This document shows, piece by piece, positions 1-6,273 of a DNA stretch of 6,602 bases. Where the stretch lies: contig CACLMO010000028.1 in NCBI GenBank assembly GCA_902608065.1, positions 1-6,602 of the forward strand. Reading direction: 5' to 3'. This DNA comes from an uncultured Pelagibacteraceae bacterium. GTDB lineage: Bacteria > Pseudomonadota > Alphaproteobacteria > Pelagibacterales > Pelagibacteraceae. The translations under genes were made by a program, and so were the position numbers. The notes below the pieces were generated by a model. That model did no database searches, was not told the origin of the DNA, and saw only the letters and a list, made by a program, of their open reading frames with translations. The stretch's first letter is position 1; each line of letters starts with the position of its first letter.

Positions 1-80
1 GTATAGACGGCTTTTTAATAGGAGGGGCATCTCAATCTTCAAAAAAATTTATTGATATAATAAAAAATTACTATAAATAA
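1..80 (+). CDS. tpiA: Triosephosphate isomerase, C-terminal fragment (5' end outside window)
   Basis: Reading from base 3, the sequence encodes about 25 residues ending at TAA 78-80. It begins IDGFLIGGASQSS and continues through a lysine-rich helix. The GFLIGGAS segment matches the conserved C-terminal phosphate-binding motif of triosephosphate isomerase (typically DGxLVGGASL), followed by the final helix. The enzyme interconverts dihydroxyacetone phosphate and glyceraldehyde 3-phosphate in the cytoplasm. The catalytic Lys, His and Glu lie upstream of the window and cannot be checked. The gene ends 5 bp before secG; tpiA-secG adjacency is common in alphaproteobacteria and supports the call. 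The fragment is short, so identity rests on this one motif plus context. Confidence 0.85.
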   Translation, partial: IDGFLIGGASQSSKKFIDIIKNYYK

Positions 81-85
81 CGGAT

Positions 86-385
86 ATGGAAAATATAATT
101 TTAGGTATAAACATTTTTTTAGCAATAATATTAATATTTGTAATATTATTACAAAAATCAGAAGGAGGAGCTTTAGGCTTGGGGGTTTCCCAGGATAATT
201 TTATTTCCTCTAGATCGGCTAGCAATTTTTTAACGAAATCAACAGCTATTATTGCTACTTTGTTTATTATAACAAGCATTGTCTTAACAATTTTATCAAG
301 AGGAGAAATAACAAGTACTTCTGTTTTAGAAAAAGTTGAGGAAAAACAAGAATCCTCAGAACCTCAAATTCCAAAGTCAGACTAA
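86..385 (+). CDS. secG: Protein translocase subunit SecG
   Basis: This 99-residue protein has the SecG layout. A first membrane helix spans about residues 4-22. A cytoplasmic loop with the family's glycine-rich signature ([11 protein letters not shown], about 23-33) and a serine/asparagine stretch ([14 protein letters not shown], 41-54) follows. A second helix spans about 53-70, and the tail is charged and low-complexity. SecG is the accessory subunit of the SecYEG inner-membrane channel and assists SecA-driven protein export. The ATG at 86 follows the tpiA stop by 5 bp with no clear Shine-Dalgarno sequence, so co-transcription with tpiA is likely. The tail (from about residue 72) is short and Glu/Ser-rich, as is usual for a poorly conserved SecG C-terminus. 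Confidence 0.93.
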   Translation: MENIILGINIFLAIILIFVILLQKSEGGALGLGVSQDNFISSRSASNFLTKSTAIIATLFIITSIVLTILSRGEITSTSVLEKVEEKQESSEPQIPKSD

Positions 386-394
386 TTATTTTTC

Positions 395-423
395 TTTAAT
401 TTTTTTTTTATATCATGTATACT
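395..423 (+). promoter_or_regulatory. Possible pyrG promoter (T-tract with -10-like TATACT)
   Basis: The 46 bp between secG and pyrG is the only gap longer than 5 bp in the window. It contains a run of ten T (400-409) and TATACT at 418-423, one mismatch from the sigma-70 -10 consensus TATAAT. At 17 bp spacing, the -35 position (395-400, TTTAAT) matches TTGACA at only three of six bases. A start about 7 bp beyond the -10 would fall at about 430, almost on the pyrG ATG at 432. In DNA this AT-rich a chance match is quite possible, so the call is tentative. Confidence 0.28.
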
Positions 424-431
424 GTTATTCC

Positions 432-2057
432 ATGGCGCGATATGTATTCGTCACTGGCGGCGTGGTTTCATCATTAGGTAAAGGACTGTCTTCAGCTTCA
501 TTAGCTGCTCTACTTCAGTTAAGAGGATTTAAAGTAAGAGTTAGAAAATTAGATCCTTATTTAAACGTGGATCCAGGAACAATGAACCCATTTCAACATG
601 GAGAAGTTTTTGTAACAGATGATGGTGCAGAAACAGATTTAGATATTGGCCATTACGAAAGATTTACTGGAATCTCAGCCACACAATCAGACAATATTAC
701 TACAGGAGGAATTTATAGTGATATTATAAAAAAAGAAAGAAGAGGGGATTATTTAGGTGGAACTGTTCAAGTTGTTCCTCATGTCACTGACCGTATAAAG
801 AAATTTATTTCTCACAATGTAAAAAATGAAGATTTTATTATTTGTGAAATTGGAGGAACGGTTGGAGATATAGAAAGTTTGCCTTTTCTTGAAGCAATCA
901 GACAATTTTCTAATGATATAGGAAAGAAAAATAGTTTATTTATTCATTTAACTTTAGTTCCTTATCTTAAAGCTTCAGGGGAACTTAAAACAAAACCAAC
1001 TCAACATTCGGTTAAAGAATTAAGAAGCTTAGGAATTCAACCAGATATAATAATTTGCAGATCAGAAAGAGAAATTCCAAAATCAGAAAGAAAAAAAATA
1101 TCTTTATTTTGTAATGTCCTTATAGAGAATGTTATTGAAACAATTGATGTTAAAACAATATATGAAGCTCCGATTAGTTTTCACAAGGAGAAGCTTGATG
1201 ATCAAGTGCTTTCACATTTTAATATTAAGAATAAAAAAACTCCAAACCTTAGTAGGTGGAAAAATATTACATCTAAGGTTCTAAATCCCAAAAAAGATGT
1301 AAATATAGGCATTATAGGAAAGTATGTTAATCTTAAAGACGCCTACAAATCTTTAGACGAGGCATTAATTCATGGAGGAATATCAAATAATCTTAAAGTT
1401 AATTTAAAAAGGATAGATTCAGAAAATTTGAAACCAGAAAATATTAAACCTTTGTTAAAAGATGTATCGGGAGTGCTTATTCCAGGAGGATTTGGTAAAA
1501 GAGGAAGTGAAGGAAAAATTGCTGCCATAAAATATGCAAGATTAAACAATATACCATTCTTTGGTATTTGTTTTGGAATGCAAATGGCCATTATTGAAGC
1601 TGCAAGAAATTTACTAAATATAAAAAATGCTTCTACTAGCGAATTTGGAAACAATTGTACGCCAGTTGTTGGATTGTTAGAAGAATGGCAAAAAGGAAAA
1701 AAAAGAATAATAGGAAGTGAAAAAAATTTAGGAGGAACAATGAGATTAGGTTTATATGATGCAGTATTAAAAAATAATTCTTTAATATCTAAAATATATT
1801 CAGAAAAAAAAATTAAAGAAAGACACAGACATAGATATGAAGTAAACATCAAGTATAAAGAAGATTTTGAAAAAAAAGGATTAATTTTTTCTGCTTTATC
1901 TCCAGATGGTATGTTGCCAGAAATAATAGAATTAAGAAATCACCCTTGGTTTGTAGGAGTGCAGTTTCATCCTGAATTTAAATCTAGACCTTTTACACCA
2001 CATCCTTTATTTGAATCTTTTGTTAAAGCTGCTGAAATAAATAAAGGAAAACATTAA
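432..2057 (+). CDS. pyrG: CTP synthase (glutamine-hydrolysing)
   Basis: This 541-residue protein makes CTP from UTP, ATP and glutamine, the last step of de novo pyrimidine nucleotide synthesis; it acts in the cytoplasm. The N-terminal amidoligase domain (about 1-265) has the P-loop [10 protein letters not shown] (9-18), DIGHYERF (71-78), [11 protein letters not shown] (139-149) and KTKPTQHSV (186-194). The C-terminal class I glutaminase domain (about 290-535) has the oxyanion loop PGGFGKRG (351-358), nucleophile Cys380 in GICFGMQ, RHRHRYE (464-470), and His513/Glu515 in QFHPE. All catalytic residues are present, and length is close to the usual 535-550. The ATG at 432 is chosen because [10 protein letters not shown] is the normal family N-terminus; an in-frame ATG at 336 would add 32 unrelated residues inside secG. 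No Shine-Dalgarno is visible. The stop overlaps the kdsA start by one base. Confidence 0.97.
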   Translation: MARYVFVTGGVVSSLGKGLSSASLAALLQLRGFKVRVRKLDPYLNVDPGTMNPFQHGEVFVTDDGAETDLDIGHYERFTGISATQSDNITTGGIYSDIIKKERRGDYLGGTVQVVPHVTDRIKKFISHNVKNEDFIICEIGGTVGDIESLPFLEAIRQFSNDIGKKNSLFIHLTLVPYLKASGELKTKPTQHSVKELRSLGIQPDIIICRSEREIPKSERKKISLFCNVLIENVIETIDVKTIYEAPISFHKEKLDDQVLSHFNIKNKKTPNLSRWKNITSKVLNPKKDVNIGIIGKYVNLKDAYKSLDEALIHGGISNNLKVNLKRIDSENLKPENIKPLLKDVSGVLIPGGFGKRGSEGKIAAIKYARLNNIPFFGICFGMQMAIIEAARNLLNIKNASTSEFGNNCTPVVGLLEEWQKGKKRIIGSEKNLGGTMRLGLYDAVLKNNSLISKIYSEKKIKERHRHRYEVNIKYKEDFEKKGLIFSALSPDGMLPEIIELRNHPWFVGVQFHPEFKSRPFTPHPLFESFVKAAEINKGKH

Positions 2058-2884
2058 TGAGTAATAAAATAGTAAAGTGTGGAAAACTAAATATATCAAA
2101 TTCTAACCCATTTGTTTTAATCGCCGGACCTTGTCAGTTAGAAACTGAAAAACATGCAATTGAGGTAGCTAGCGAGTTAAAGAAAATGACTGAAAAGCTT
2201 AATTTAGGATTAATATACAAAACATCTTTTGACAAAGCTAACCGAACTAGTTTGAAAGGAAAAAGGGGAGCCGGTCTTGAAAAATCTCTTCCAGTTTTTG
2301 ATAGAATTAGAAAGGAGCTTGGAATACCAGTGCTAACTGACATACACACTTCAGAACAATGTGAAATTGTTTCAAAACACGTAGATGTTATACAAATACC
2401 GGCTTTTTTATGTAGACAAACAGATTTATTGATCAACGCAGCAAGAACAGGAAAAATTATAAATATTAAAAAGGGTCAATTTTTAGCTCCTTGGGACATG
2501 ATTAATGTAACAAAAAAAATAAGCGAGTCTGGCAATGAAAATATTTTAGTAACAGAAAGAGGTGCTAGCTTCGGATATAATACTTTAGTATCTGATATGC
2601 GTTCAATACCTATAATGGCAAAGAATGGTTATCCAGTAGTTTTTGATGCAACACACTCAGTCCAACAACCAGGAGGCATGGGAGATAAAAGTGGAGGACA
2701 AAGAGAATTTGTTGAATATCTTTCCAGAGCCGCCGCCGCTGTTGGAGTTGCCGCTATCTTCATGGAAACTCACCCAGACCCTGATAATGCGCCATCAGAT
2801 GGACCTAATATGGTTCCATTGAAACAAATGCCAAATTTATTAAAACAACTGGTAGAGATAGATAAATTAATTAAAAATGTCTAA
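2057..2884 (+). CDS. kdsA: 3-deoxy-8-phosphooctulonate synthase (Kdo-8-phosphate synthase), metal-dependent type
   Basis: This 275-residue enzyme condenses phosphoenolpyruvate with arabinose 5-phosphate to give Kdo 8-phosphate, the committed step toward the Kdo sugar of LPS. Visible motifs are LIAGPCQLE (21-29), YKTSFDKANRTS (54-65), FDATHSVQQPG (196-206) and METHPDPDNAPSDGP (236-250). Cys26, His200, Glu237 and Asp248 match the four metal ligands of the Aquifex aeolicus enzyme (Cys11, His185, Glu222, Asp233) with identical spacing. This points to the metal-dependent class; the E. coli type has Asn in place of the Cys. The ATG overlaps the pyrG stop (TAATG), with a weak AAGGA at 2044-2048, which favours translational coupling. 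The 3' end overlaps eno by 8 bp. Enolase next door makes its substrate PEP, and PyrG upstream makes the CTP used by the later CMP-Kdo synthetase. Confidence 0.96.
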   Translation: MSNKIVKCGKLNISNSNPFVLIAGPCQLETEKHAIEVASELKKMTEKLNLGLIYKTSFDKANRTSLKGKRGAGLEKSLPVFDRIRKELGIPVLTDIHTSEQCEIVSKHVDVIQIPAFLCRQTDLLINAARTGKIINIKKGQFLAPWDMINVTKKISESGNENILVTERGASFGYNTLVSDMRSIPIMAKNGYPVVFDATHSVQQPGGMGDKSGGQREFVEYLSRAAAAVGVAAIFMETHPDPDNAPSDGPNMVPLKQMPNLLKQLVEIDKLIKNV

Positions 2885-4130
2885 AATAAAAAAAATCAAA
2901 AGTCGTCAGGTTTTTGATAGCAGAGGAAATCCTACACTAGAAACTTCAATTTATTTAGATGATGGAAGTGAAGCTTCAGCAATAGTTCCTTCAGGAGCTT
3001 CAACAGGAACATATGAAGCATTTGAATTAAGAGACATTGATAATCAACAATTTTTAGGAAAAAGTGTTAATAAAGCTGTCAACAAAGTAAACAACGAAAT
3101 AGCAAATGCTTTAATTGGCTTGTCAGCAGAAGATCAAAAAAAAATCGATCAAACACTAATCGATCTTGATGGAACTAAACAGAAAAAAAGATTAGGTGCA
3201 AATTCTATTTTATCTGTGTCAATTGCATCAAACAAAGCTGCTGCTATTTCAAAAAATGTATCTTTATTTAAAAATTTAGGAAATAATTATACATTACCCT
3301 TACCATTAATGAATATTATTAACGGAGGTGTACATGCAAACAATTCTCTAAGAATCCAAGAATTTATGATAAGACCAGATTCAGCAAAAAATTTTAAAGA
3401 ATCAATTAACATCTGTTTTTTAGTCATACAAAAATTAAAATTATTAATTAATAGTAAAAACTTTTTAACTACAGTAGGAGATGAAGGGGGTTTTGCTCCA
3501 TCTTTATCGAACAATGAAGAAGCTATAGAATTTATATTAGAAGCAATAAACAAAGCAGGATTTAAAGCAGGAAAAGATGTTTCTATTTGTTTAGATATTG
3601 CCGCAAACGAATTACATAAAGATAATAAATACTCTATTTGTTCGCCAAAGCTTATATCAAAAGAAAAGACAATTGATTATTACACTGATTTAATTAAAAA
3701 ATATCCAATAAAATCTATAGAAGATCCTTTTTCAGAAGATGATTGGGATTCTTGGATTGCTTTAACAAAATCCTTAGATAAAAAAATTCAGATAGTTGGA
3801 GACGATCTATTTGTAACTAACAAAGAAAGATTAACTAAAGGACTAAATTATAATGCAGCAAATACAATACTAATTAAACCAAATCAAATTGGTACATTAA
3901 CAGAAACAATTGAAGTAATTGATTTAGCTCATCAAAAAGGTTGCAAAACAATAATATCTCATAGGTCAGGAGATTCAGAAGACACTTTTATAGCTGATTT
4001 GGCTGTTGCTAAAAATTCTTCTCAAATTAAAACTGGTTCATTGGCTAGATCAGAAAGAGTGGCTAAATATAACCGTTTATTAAGAATAGAAGAGGAACTT
4101 GGCAATTCTTCAAAAATGGCTAAAGTTTAA
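2877..4130 (+). CDS. eno: Enolase (phosphopyruvate hydratase)
   Basis: This 417-residue enzyme interconverts 2-phosphoglycerate and phosphoenolpyruvate in glycolysis and gluconeogenesis. The N-terminus has SRQVFDSRGNPT (9-20) and the mobile catalytic loop SGAST (39-43). The barrel domain carries GGVHANN (150-156, His153), QEFM (161-164, Glu162), GDEGGFAP (201-208, Glu203), metal ligands Asp240 (LDIAANE), Glu282 (SIEDPF) and Asp309 (GDDLFVTN), catalytic Lys334 (LIKPNQIGT), SHRSGDSEDT (361-370) and Lys385 (QIKTGS). It is slightly shorter than the usual 425-435 residues, with no domain missing. HRSGD replaces the more common HRSGE, and HANN the common HADN; both look like conservative variation. 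The start lies inside the last codons of kdsA (8 bp overlap), so coupled translation from one mRNA is likely. The ftsB-like gene starts 4 bp after the stop. Confidence 0.97.
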   Translation: MSKIKKIKSRQVFDSRGNPTLETSIYLDDGSEASAIVPSGASTGTYEAFELRDIDNQQFLGKSVNKAVNKVNNEIANALIGLSAEDQKKIDQTLIDLDGTKQKKRLGANSILSVSIASNKAAAISKNVSLFKNLGNNYTLPLPLMNIINGGVHANNSLRIQEFMIRPDSAKNFKESINICFLVIQKLKLLINSKNFLTTVGDEGGFAPSLSNNEEAIEFILEAINKAGFKAGKDVSICLDIAANELHKDNKYSICSPKLISKEKTIDYYTDLIKKYPIKSIEDPFSEDDWDSWIALTKSLDKKIQIVGDDLFVTNKERLTKGLNYNAANTILIKPNQIGTLTETIEVIDLAHQKGCKTIISHRSGDSEDTFIADLAVAKNSSQIKTGSLARSERVAKYNRLLRIEEELGNSSKMAKV

Positions 4131-4134
4131 ACAT

Positions 4135-4431
4135 ATGAGATTTTTACAAATAATTAACCAAAAGAAATTTACTCTAATAAGTACTTTTTTGTTTTTGTAT
4201 GTAATATTAAATCTTTTAGATGGAGAAAGAGGATTAATATCCTATTTTGAAAAAAAAAATATAAGAAATGAACTTATTCAGGAAAAAGAGTTGCTTTTAA
4301 AAGAGTTAACCTATGTTGAAAAAAAGAACAGGTTATTAACTGAAGTTATAGATTTAGATTATTTAGAAACTTTATACAGAAAAAAATTTATGGTGGGAAA
4401 ATCAGAAGAAAAAGTTTATGTAAATTATTAG
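4135..4431 (+). CDS. ftsB: FtsB/DivIC-family septum formation initiator
   Basis: This 98-residue protein is a probable single-pass membrane division protein of the septum formation initiator family. A short cytoplasmic N-terminus is followed by one hydrophobic helix (about 12-28), a GERGLISYF segment (30-38) matching the Gly-rich turn after the helix in FtsB proteins, a charged coiled-coil region (about 38-72), and a C-terminal stretch [20 protein letters not shown] resembling the family's conserved end. In characterised bacteria FtsB joins FtsL and FtsQ at the septum. I chose ATG 4135, 4 bp after the eno stop; an in-frame ATG at 4099 would overlap the eno 3' end and add 12 residues without resemblance to the family. 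The gene lies between eno and lipA, the usual alphaproteobacterial position. Low sequence conservation leaves the symbol less certain than the family. Confidence 0.82.
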   Translation: MRFLQIINQKKFTLISTFLFLYVILNLLDGERGLISYFEKKNIRNELIQEKELLLKELTYVEKKNRLLTEVIDLDYLETLYRKKFMVGKSEEKVYVNY

Positions 4432-4432
4432 T

Positions 4433-5374
4433 ATGAAATTAATAAGACATCCTGAAAAAGTTAACAATCCAATAAATCCAATTAGAAAAAAACCTACATG
4501 GATAAGAACAAAAATTTTAAATTCTCAAAACTATTTTATAACTAAAGAAATTATAAATAAAAAAAAACTTCACACAGTATGTCAAGAAGCCAGCTGTCCA
4601 AACATTTCTGAGTGTTGGAGTAAAAGACATGCAACATTTATGATTATGGGGGATACATGTACTAGAGCTTGCTCTTTTTGTAATGTAAAAACTGGCAGAC
4701 CTTCATATTTAGATCCTTTTGAACCTATTAAAATAGCTAAAGCAACCAAGGAATTAAATTTGAGACATGTTGTTATAACATCGGTAAATAGAGACGATCT
4801 TAAAGATGGTGGAGCAGGCCATTTCTCTAAGGTGATATTAGAAACAAGAAAAATAAATAAAGAAACAACAATAGAAGTTTTGACACCTGATTTTTTAAAA
4901 AAAGATAATGCCTATAAGGAAGTTGTTTCAGCTAATCCAGATGTTTTTAATCATAATATAGAAACAGTACCTAGCTTGTATAGAAAAGTAAGACCAGGCT
5001 CTAAATATTTTGGATCAGTAAATTTATTAAAATCAGTTAAAGAAATTAACAAAAAAATATTTACTAAATCTGGTATAATGTTAGGACTAGGAGAAACCAA
5101 AGATGAAGTGTTACAAGTCATGGATGATTTATTATTAGCTAATGTAGATTTTTTAACTATCGGTCAATATTTACAACCTTCTGTTAAACATTATCCATTA
5201 AAACGATATGTACATCCTGATGAGTTTGATGAATTTAAATATTTAGCTTTATCAAAAGGTTTCTTAATTGTTTCATCATCACCTCTTACAAGATCGTCAT
5301 ACCATGCAGACGAAGATTTTTTAGAAATGAAAAAATTGAGAGAAAAACAGTCTCAGTGCCATCCGCTTCAATAA
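4433..5374 (+). CDS. lipA: Lipoyl synthase (radical SAM)
   Basis: This 313-residue radical SAM enzyme inserts two sulfur atoms into octanoyl groups on lipoyl domains, producing the cofactor of pyruvate and 2-oxoglutarate dehydrogenases and of the glycine cleavage H protein. The auxiliary [4Fe-4S] cluster motif is [12 protein letters not shown] (Cys50, 55, 61). The SAM cluster motif is CTRACSFC (Cys76, 80, 83). The C-terminal RSSYHADE (287-294) supplies the conserved serine that binds the auxiliary cluster. [11 protein letters not shown] (118-128), [10 protein letters not shown] (171-180), [10 protein letters not shown] (213-222) and TIGQYLQPS (242-250) are also typical. Length is usual and all cluster ligands are present. 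The N-terminus RHPEKVNNP...KPTWIR matches alphaproteobacterial LipA proteins and supports the ATG at 4433, one base after the ftsB stop. The genes for pyruvate dehydrogenase that often precede lipA are not here. Confidence 0.97.
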   Translation: MKLIRHPEKVNNPINPIRKKPTWIRTKILNSQNYFITKEIINKKKLHTVCQEASCPNISECWSKRHATFMIMGDTCTRACSFCNVKTGRPSYLDPFEPIKIAKATKELNLRHVVITSVNRDDLKDGGAGHFSKVILETRKINKETTIEVLTPDFLKKDNAYKEVVSANPDVFNHNIETVPSLYRKVRPGSKYFGSVNLLKSVKEINKKIFTKSGIMLGLGETKDEVLQVMDDLLLANVDFLTIGQYLQPSVKHYPLKRYVHPDEFDEFKYLALSKGFLIVSSSPLTRSSYHADEDFLEMKKLREKQSQCHPLQ

Positions 5375-5805
5375 TAAAAGAAATTTCTTGTTCAAAAGAA
5401 AATTTAATCAAAATGGTTCTTGATATAGAAAAATATCCTGAATTTGTTCCATGGTGTATAAATAGCAAAATTCATAGCAAAAAAGATAAAGGCAATAAAA
5501 TTGAAATTACCGCAGATCTTACAATTGGAAAAAAATTTTTTAATGAAACATACAAAAGTTTAGTTATCTTTGATAAATCTTTACATTCAATTTGTGTAAC
5601 AAATATGAATGGTCCACTAAAATACTTGAAAAATAAATGGTCATTCAAAGAAAAAGGAAGAAATAGCGAAGTAAATTTTCATGTTGATTTTGAATTAAAA
5701 AATAAAGTTTTAAATACATTAATGATCAAATTTTTTAGTACAGGATTAAAAAAAATAGCTGATGCTTTTGAAAAGAGAGCAAAAAAATTATTTGAGAATT
5801 CTTAA
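5356..5805 (+). CDS. ratA: RatA/Coq10-like START-domain protein (SRPBCC superfamily)
   Basis: This 149-residue protein fits the small polyketide cyclase/Coq10-like START family. [12 protein letters not shown] (23-34) is the family hallmark, followed by beta-strand-like segments (about 48-110) and a C-terminal amphipathic helix (about 115-146) that would cap a hydrophobic pocket. Mitochondrial Coq10 is a coenzyme Q-binding protein needed for respiration; the E. coli homologue RatA has been described as a ribosome-association inhibitor. Which role applies here is not shown by the sequence, although the lipA-coq10/ratA neighbourhood is common in alphaproteobacteria and fits a respiratory role. 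Translation is read from GTG 5356, giving MPSAS, which matches the usual MPS start. This places the start 19 bp inside lipA, suggesting coupled translation. The 3' end overlaps the convergent cinA by 18 bp. Confidence 0.85.
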   Translation: MPSASIIKEISCSKENLIKMVLDIEKYPEFVPWCINSKIHSKKDKGNKIEITADLTIGKKFFNETYKSLVIFDKSLHSICVTNMNGPLKYLKNKWSFKEKGRNSEVNFHVDFELKNKVLNTLMIKFFSTGLKKIADAFEKRAKKLFENS

Positions 5806-6273
5806 AATTTCTTCTAAAGTTTTTTTAACAGCTATTTTTTGTATATAAAAACGACCATTATTTTTAAATAAATACTTTTTTATCACAATTTTATTGTTTT
5901 TTTTAATACCAACATAGACTAATCCAACTGGTTTTTTTTTAGTACCACCACTTGGTCCTGCAATTCCAGTTATAGAGACCGACATGTTACTTTTAGCTAT
6001 TTTACTCACATTTTTAACCATAGCTGAGCAAACCTGTTTACTAACAGCTCCGTATTTTTTTATAATTTTTTTTGGAATTTTAAGAAGATTAATTTTGGAT
6101 TGATTTGAGTAAGTTACTAAACCAAGAGAGAATATTTTAGAAGACCCATTTATAGAAGTAAAGTTAGAAGAAAGTAAACCTCCAGTGCAAGATTCAGCAA
6201 AAGAAATTTTTATTTTTTTTTTATTCAGTTTTTTTATAATACTTTTACAAAGCAGGTTCACAAATTTATCCAC
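5788..6273 (-). CDS. cinA: CinA C-terminal-domain protein, probable nicotinamide-nucleotide amidohydrolase (PncC-like)
   Basis: This protein of up to 161 residues is a stand-alone CinA C-terminal domain, the form that in characterised bacteria deamidates nicotinamide mononucleotide to nicotinate mononucleotide for NAD recycling. Motifs are FAESCTGGLLSS (25-36, with the active-site Ser28), LVTYSNQSK (52-60), GAVS (75-78), TGIAGPSGG (102-110) and KPVGLVYVG (114-122). The N-terminal MoCF-like domain of full-length CinA is absent, as is common in this group. Near the C-terminus the usual GDRxxVR-type motif reads NGRFYIQ (139-145), so the second arginine is Gln. GTG at 6273 overlaps the pgpA stop by 8 bp. 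An alternative GTG at 6261, 4 residues shorter, has AGGTGG 8 nt upstream and may be the real start. The 3' end overlaps the convergent ratA gene. Confidence 0.92.
   Translation of the reverse strand: MDKFVNLLCKSIIKKLNKKKIKISFAESCTGGLLSSNFTSINGSSKIFSLGLVTYSNQSKINLLKIPKKIIKKYGAVSKQVCSAMVKNVSKIAKSNMSVSITGIAGPSGGTKKKPVGLVYVGIKKNNKIVIKKYLFKNNGRFYIQKIAVKKTLEEILRILK

Noticed and set aside
49..279. Minus-strand open frame across the tpiA end and secG
   Set aside because: It is antisense to two recognisable genes and has no family features.
337..358. Inverted repeat TGAGGA...TCCTCA as a terminator after secG
   Set aside because: The stem is only 6 bp with a 10 nt loop, lies inside the secG coding end, and is about 40 bp away from the T-tract, so it does not form an intrinsic terminator.
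336..431. 32-residue N-terminal extension of PyrG from an in-frame ATG at 336
   Set aside because: It lies largely within secG, shows no resemblance to CTP synthases, and [10 protein letters not shown] from 432 is the standard family N-terminus.
1370..1852. 160-codon minus-strand open frame inside pyrG
   Set aside because: It is fully antisense to the conserved glutaminase domain of PyrG and resembles no family I know. It looks like a by-product of A-rich coding on the plus strand.
2134..2436. 100-codon minus-strand open frame inside kdsA
   Set aside because: It is antisense to strongly conserved KdsA coding sequence, with no recognisable domain.
4099..4134. Upstream ATG adding 12 residues to the FtsB-like protein
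   Set aside because: It overlaps the last codons of eno, and the added residues are not typical of the family; ATG 4135 directly follows the eno stop.
5356..5805. A toxin-antitoxin system based on the RatA name
   Set aside because: No antitoxin-like partner is adjacent, and the family's toxin label is not supported by this context; a Coq10-like role is at least as likely.
5781..5826. A7...T7 pairing around the ratA/cinA junction as a bidirectional terminator
   Set aside because: It is a weak A-T-only stem with a loop over 30 nt, expected by chance in such AT-rich DNA.
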